Origin: Micropterus salmoides
Taxonomy: Eukaryota > Chordata > Actinopteri > Centrarchiformes > Centrarchidae
Length of the DNA stretch: 64,000 nucleotides
Direction: 5' to 3'
NCBI RefSeq assembly: GCF_014851395.1
Contig: NW_024040707.1
Span: forward strand, 10,514,187 to 10,578,186
Shown here: piece after piece, positions 58,181 through 64,000 of the stretch
Position numbering within the stretch: position 1 is the stretch's first letter
How the letters are laid out: the number at the start of each line of letters is the position of its first letter
The notes under the pieces: model-generated
The model's database searches: none
Told to the model about the DNA's origin: nothing
The model's input: the letters and a program-made list of their open reading frames with translations, nothing else
Position numbers and translations under genes: made by a program

Positions 58181-61100
58181 GAAACTCAGACCAGCCAATC
58201 AAACCCCCCCTCAGCAATAAATCACCAAGCATGCAACCCATGCCACTCTTTATGTAAACAAGTAGTTTCCATAATAGTAGTGTTCTGCATGTAAAATGAT
58301 GTCAATCTGTTGCCAATGTTTTTGTCGGAACCTGGTTACGTTAATCTCTGAAAGTCATCTTTTCTGCATAAATGTTATTAGGGAAAATATTAAAATGCAA
58401 AAAAAAATTAGGAAATATAAATTTACAGACTTTTGCAGATTATCTAAATTATGGATTTAGCTAGATGGGAACACAGTTACCGAATATCACTTGTATTCAT
58501 TAAAATGTTTTTTGTTTTTATGAACCAAGGGCACTGTTGAGAGTTAAGTTGTGTTTAGACTTGACAAAGAAGCATCAGTTTGTCACAGTCATCCATGTTT
58601 TTTGCTTATGGTTGGAACTTTTGGAGGTCCAACTTTGACTGGAATGCATTATGCTTTTGTCAGCTTCTCTTCCAGCCAATTACGTTAGGTCCAGTACATA
58701 CTACCTTTACCTGGGCCCCGCCTCTTTCCCATCCCTGTTAAGTAGTGACAATTGGATAAATAGTTGAGTGGAGCAAGATGGACAATCAAAAAGAGAAAGT
58801 AAAGGTTGTGATGAAAAGCTGAGAGAGTCTGTTGAGGCAGTTCAATGAGGCTGATACAGCCAACATTTTAAAACAACATTGAGTCCTTTGGCATCCTTAA
58901 CCAATCAATAATTTCAGCCTAGTGAGTCTCAAGGCATGGGCAGCAGAGAGGAGAGAGAGCAGCCCATTGAGCAGTCAATTGACCCCAGCTGATACCAGTT
59001 TAATTGTTAGTCAAGGTTTTGCAGCTGCAAAGTTAAGACTGAATACAAGAGGGGTAAGCCAATCTCACAGCTGAATCTTCGCAGAGGTGTTATGAAACAA
59101 GGATCATGCCATTTAGGCTATATTTTTGCATTTTACATAGAACTACTGTTTTTCTTCCAATTCAGTCAGGACATCTTTCATTAAAGATTGATATTGCGGA
59201 ACTGTAGCTGTGTGTGTTTGGCGGTTTGGCTCTGCTCTGGGATCTCCCTGCACACACGGGGGAGTGCACCCACACGCAGTGGCCAGCGCAGAGTCTGCGG
59301 TGGAAATGGTGAAGTGAAGGTAACTGAACTACTCAAGTTGGTGACAGCTGCCCTCGTTACTGTAGTAAGTGCAATAGAACCTCCCGAGTAAAAGACAATA
59401 CCGTAAAACTTTGATTAATAACCCGGGATTTTATTTACTAAAATCACTGAATTGACCCTGCCTTTATATGGGACAGGCCTTTAATTTCTTTTGGACAAAA
59501 CTGAAACTCCTATGAAAACAATTAATTTATATCAAACCGTATGAATATTACTTGTATAAAAAATATATCAAATAAACTAATTCGTTTGATCTAGCTCTGA
59601 CAGACTGCTTTGCACTTTTATTCTGTAGGCAGCAATGTAACGAAAACACACACACAAATAAATAATCAAGGAATGGACACATTCAGACTTAACAAGCACA
59701 TCAAAGGTAATGGGAGTCTGCACTTTTTTCTCTTGTTCCATGCCGGTTACACTGGTAAATCTATATGAATTAGACTCGGGATTGTAAAATGAACTGAACA
59801 ATTACATTGTGGAGAATCTAACCAATCTAAAAATAAGAGGTTTTGTACACAACACGTTTCTTAACATTATAAAATAGTTTAATTTATCTATATTTAACAT
59901 ATTGTAATTTTGTATGGGCAAGTACTTTTCCAACTTATCTTGACCAAATATTGCTGCTCCAGAAATGGTTTATTAGATTAGCAACTTTTTCCAAACCTAT
60001 TGTACCAATTGCTCTCTTTTTTTAAACTCATTTCCATAATTATCCGACTAGACAAGCTAAGAATCTTCCTCTGTATAAAACATCCAGTCAGTTTTCTATT
60101 AAATGTCATGGAGTTATCTTGTGGAATGAGTGTGCATTTAATGGATTTCTCTATGTTTTGTAGTGGGTACAAAAAGAGATTTAGATTGCCTGCTGTCAAA
60201 CATTTGAGAAAACTGGTTACTCCTAGAAACGTTCATTCTATACATTAGGTAATTACTCCTGCTCTCTGTATTTCTTTTGGATTTTATTATTATTTTTTTG
60301 TATTTGTGATTTTGTGTTATCTTTATTGTATGTATGCCTTTTGGGTATGGTTATTCATGTAAGCCATTATAGGCTTCTACCACACCCTCACATGTATTTT
60401 TATTTTATTTTTTTAAGATTTCCTTAATGTGTTTATCTATGTGTGTGAAATTTTTAATAAATAAAAATAAATATGAGTAATTGTTTTGTGTCTCAGAGGA
60501 GAGATTTATTTTCACAATCTGCACTACAACAGGGACTGACAAAGTTAATGTTAAATCTTATATCCAAAACAAATCTCCTGTACCAAACCTGTTGTTCCAA
60601 AACAGATAAATCAACTCTCAGTTGTTGTGTGGGTGTTAAAACACATTTACCACAGGGTGTCACCAACATGTTTCATTATTGCAGCACTACTGCAAAACTA
60701 GAAGAACATAAAGACACTCATTGAATAGGTTAAATTTATTGACTGAAACGGCTTCCTTTAGTCAATAGCTACAATGAACAATACAAAAGGGAAATTTAAG
60801 CAAGTCTAAGATAATTTATTTGACAACACTCATGCATTAAGCTACATTAAAAGGTTGAGGGAAAATCAAAGTCTAGATATCAGCTGTAAAAATAAAATGA
60901 GACAATATTCTCTGACATGAATATAAATTGATGACCTCATTTTCATTGAGTGATCTACAATTTAGAAATATTGCAGGAAGTTTGCTCATTAGTAATGGGT
61001 AGCTCTTAAAAGAACCGTTTTGGGTGTGCTTGTGCACTTGGTATCTTGCCATGGGGCAACTCCCTCTGCAGAGAAGTAGGATGTGCTTATAAATTAACAG

Positions 61101-62450
61101 GCGCTCTACAGCAGAGATAGAAAGCCTGAAGTTGGTGTCCATCCATGAAATTCTGGCACCGATCTAACAGGTCATCAAACTGGGCACTGTTCAGCACTGT
61201 TCAGCCTAAGGTAGCGCTGGTAGCGGCAGTGATCCAGGCGCAATTCCTGGAGAAGGCAGTGAAATTCACCGAGCTGGGTGCGCCTTTGGATGATATTGTG
61301 CACCGAAACACGTCCCGATGTTTCTGGGGCTTTAACAACAGATACAAAGCAGCAATTGGTTTATCGGCTATGGTTGATGACGGAAAGAAATAGCAGAAAT
61401 AGAACTTGTCATTATTTACGGGGAAGCCCCTCCTCCTCTTTTTCGCGGAAGAGAATGAGAAAGTCCGGAGCTCACGTAGCACAAAGAAATAACGCAATAA
61501 TAACGCAATAAAAATATGGTACCAGCGGTCAAACTACCAGGAGTAATGCGTGGCGAACATTCATTTTGTGTTGTATGTGAAAACAACATTACATAACTGT
61601 GCCCGCAAAATCTTGGCCCTGATCTCTGCTACTGGCCCTGGGCAAGACCGTCGGACCTGCTCCAGGAGTTTCCTGGAACTGCACCTCCCGCTGCACAGCG
61701 GCCTCTGCCCTGTACACCACACCGGAAAGCCAGCAGGAGCATCTTGTCTCTGCTTGTGTTAAAAAAAGTCGACTGAACTATTTTTTGTTGTGATAAAGAG
61801 TTGATGTTGAATAAAATAGATTTATTCACATTTAGAGAAGTTAAGTCTACTGTTTATATTATCTACTGTTCATATATATTTTTATTTTGCTATTTATCTG
61901 TTTTAAATATATGTAACTTCTGGTTTTACTGTAAAGTGTCTTTGAGTTTCCTAAAATGTATTATTATTATTAGTTTGAGATTTCCCTGAAATGTAAAGTG
62001 CATTATAAATAAAATTTATTATTATTATTATTATGATTATTATTTTTAAGTGCCCTAGCATTATGTTACAGTTTTACTGTTGTGATTCGCCATCCAATCA
62101 CAATGCTTACTTCACTATTACCAATAAGATTGTGTTTATTTTTGTTGGGATCACAGGGACCTCACAAAGTTGAAGATGTTCATTTGTGATCTTAACTGAA
62201 CTTAACTTCTATCATGTGAGTTACTGAACTCTATTTCAGTTTCTGCTGTGAATTCAGCCTAGAAGTCATTTGCAGCTTCAATTGGTCAATGACCTGTGAC
62301 CTCAAACACCTCATTGATAAAAGTAGCACAGGGTCTGTTACCACTCTCTTCCTCTTGACTTCTCTCTCCCTCAGCTCTGCTCCCCTTCTTGAGGACAGCA
62401 AAAGACTACAATTGAACAATTCTTCACTGCCTTCATCGCCTTTACTGGAT
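58180..62450. other. Gene-poor interval, no gene recognised
   Basis: Short open frames only. The 82-codon frame at 61145-61390 and GC-rich patch at 61600-61750 carry no motif I know. (att)n tracts occur near 62020-62045. Confidence 0.45.
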
Positions 62451-62454
62451 TTAA

Positions 62455-63030
62455 TCCCAGTACATAACAGAAGCCAGGGCACCGTTGGCTAGCATGTGGA
62501 GGTCTGTGCGACCCTCCAAGGATATCCCTCCCCAAATCATCACCCACCCAGTGCCAATCCCATCATGCTGGATGGTGCTGCACACAGCATAATGTTCACC
62601 ACAGAGTCTCCAGACTCTTTCACGTGTGCTCAGTGTGAACCTGCTCTGATTTGTGAAGAAAATGGGGCACCGTTGGCAGACCTGCCAATTCTGGTGTTCT
62701 CTGGCGAATTCCAATCCAGCTGCACAGTGCTGGGCTGCAAACACAGATCCCACCAGAGGACATCAGGCCCTCATGCCACCCTCAAGGAGTCTGTTTCTGA
62801 CAGTTCGGTCAGAAACATGCACACCAATAGCCCACTGGGGCTCATTTTGGTCTCTGGCAGGGCTCCTCCTGTTCCTCCTTGCACAAAGGAGCAGATACCG
62901 GTCCTGCTGCTGGGCTGATGCCCTTCTACGGCACTGTCCAGCTCTCCTTGTGTCGCCCACATGCTCTTGAGGCTGTGCAATGGCACACATGGATGTGCCA
63001 TACTGGAAGAGCTGGACAACCTATGCAACA
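62455..63030 (-). pseudogene. Tc1-like transposase remnant
   Basis: Minus-strand blocks in order: SAQQQDRYLLLCARRNRRSP-like text, GVHVSDRTVRNRLLEGGMRA (helix-turn-helix end), AGLEFAREHQNWQVCQR, RFTLSTRERVWRLCGEHYA and WVMIWGGISLEGRTDLHMLA. These are consecutive parts of a Tc1-type DDE transposase. The catalytic block normally FTDES reads FTNQS, so the first catalytic Asp is Asn. Frameshift at about 62755-62770. No terminal repeats found. Confidence 0.85.
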
Positions 63031-64000
63031 TTAATGGGCTTACAGAACTGCCTCACGCTACCAGTAGTGACAAGGACACAAGAAAAAAGTATAACTAGAG
63101 TACAATCAGTCAGGAAGGAAGAAAAGAGCAATTGCCTGTCATTCCAGAGGTGAAGTAGTAGTGAAGAAGTATTCTGGTACAGTAGAAATAATCTGTTACA
63201 AGCAATATTCCTTACTTATTTATAGCAAAAGTATTATATCTATTATGAAAATACACCAAAAATAAAAGTAGTCACTATGCAGAATGGCCTTTTTCAGAAT
63301 AATTTGTGTTTTATTATTGGATTATTATTATCACTTAAATCTTTTATCCCACAGGGATCAATAAAGTATTATCTTATAATTAAACATCATAATTTATGTG
63401 TTGAGTACATTTTGCATAATTAGTCTGAATCTGCAAATTAACTAGTAAATTATCAGATTCATTTAGTGGAGAAAAACTTGCAATATGTCCCTATCAAATG
63501 TAAAGGAGTAAAGCAGAAAGTAGCAGAAAATGGAAATTCTCAATTAAGGTACAAGTACCTCAGAATTACCTCAGAAGTACTTGAGTAAATGTTATTTTCC
63601 ACCACTTGACAGCACTCAACCAAGAGATATTTTGCAAGAGTATTAACCTCAATAAACACACAAGTTGTAAATGTATTCGTCCTCATATCACAAATTTGAG
63701 CAGATGATTTATGTTGATGGTGATTACTCAGCAGCATGTTTTAATGATTTGAATATTGAAAATAGTAGGAAAATGCACCCATCACATAGTCCAAACCAAG
63801 CATCTGCTTTAAAAACATTCTATATCCTCATTTTACTGGAACAATGATATTATCACTTACCTTTGTCAGGGTAATGGGTTAATTTTCAATCGGTGATTAA
63901 ACAGCATCTGGAATTATTAAAAAACAACATTTAAAATTAAAGTCGATGTGTTTTAATGTTGATGTAGTTAAAAAACGTTTATCTAAATTTAGAGAACAAT
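63030..64000. other. AT-rich end of window, no gene recognised
   Basis: No frame with a motif on either strand. Confidence 0.4.

Noticed and set aside
1..64000. CRISPR array, tRNA or rRNA genes
   Set aside because: No spaced direct repeats of CRISPR type and no recognisable tRNA or rRNA sequence; the window is vertebrate.

Overview
This window is genomic DNA from a teleost fish. The evidence is a spliced eukaryotic gene with family-typical exon structure, surrounded by transposon classes common in fish: L2-type and L1-type LINEs, a Penelope-like element, DIRS, Ty3/gypsy, piggyBac, Tc1 and hAT-like elements, plus several dispersed fish repeat tails. No rRNA, tRNA or CRISPR array was recognised.

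The main content is one minus-strand gene from 56410 down to 34149. Ten small exons (56410 to 51914) encode a signal peptide and a GH18 chitinase-family domain of about 387 codons. All junction phases are compatible. The last GH18 exon ends in phase 1 and joins in phase to an acceptor at 49883/49882, which opens a single enormous Thr/Pro-rich (mucin-like) exon running to a stop at 34151-34149. In the assembly this exon is 15,734 nt, about 5,240 codons. It is built of nested tandem duplications and has a block at about 40690-44430 damaged by many small indels. The catalytic signature DxxDxDxE reads D-G-L-N-L-D-W-R, so the proton-donor Glu is Arg and one Asp is Asn. The predicted product is therefore a secreted, probably catalytically dead GH18 lectin carrying a giant O-glycosylatable tail, with no recognisable CBM14 chitin-binding domain in the window. 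This is the most unusual object here.

The gene has been heavily remodelled by mobile DNA. A hAT-like element with a perfect 8-bp target duplication (49974-51218) sits in the intron before the giant exon. A 680-bp inverted-repeat element (55307-55986) sits in intron 1. A LINE (about 30918-33300) separates the main array from a detached Thr/Pro-coding island at 30566-30917. A second diverged copy of the gene's first codons and 5' flank lies at 16.4-17.8 kb, suggesting an ancient tandem chitinase paralogue that has been lost.

The left part of the window (1-33 kb) is a mobile-element graveyard: a minus-strand LINE 5' half (4650-6830), a gypsy pol scrap (7640-8160), an L1-type scrap (8380-9180), LINE endonuclease and RT scraps (10240-12485), an internally deleted Penelope-like element with long inverted arms and hammerhead-like motifs (13632-16141), a DIRS element (18395-20060), a possible solo LTR, a hAT end, and a piggyBac remnant (27568-28135). 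The right part (56.5-64 kb) holds no gene I recognise: a short LINE/SINE tail, a foldback element, a possible LTR scrap and a decayed Tc1 transposase.
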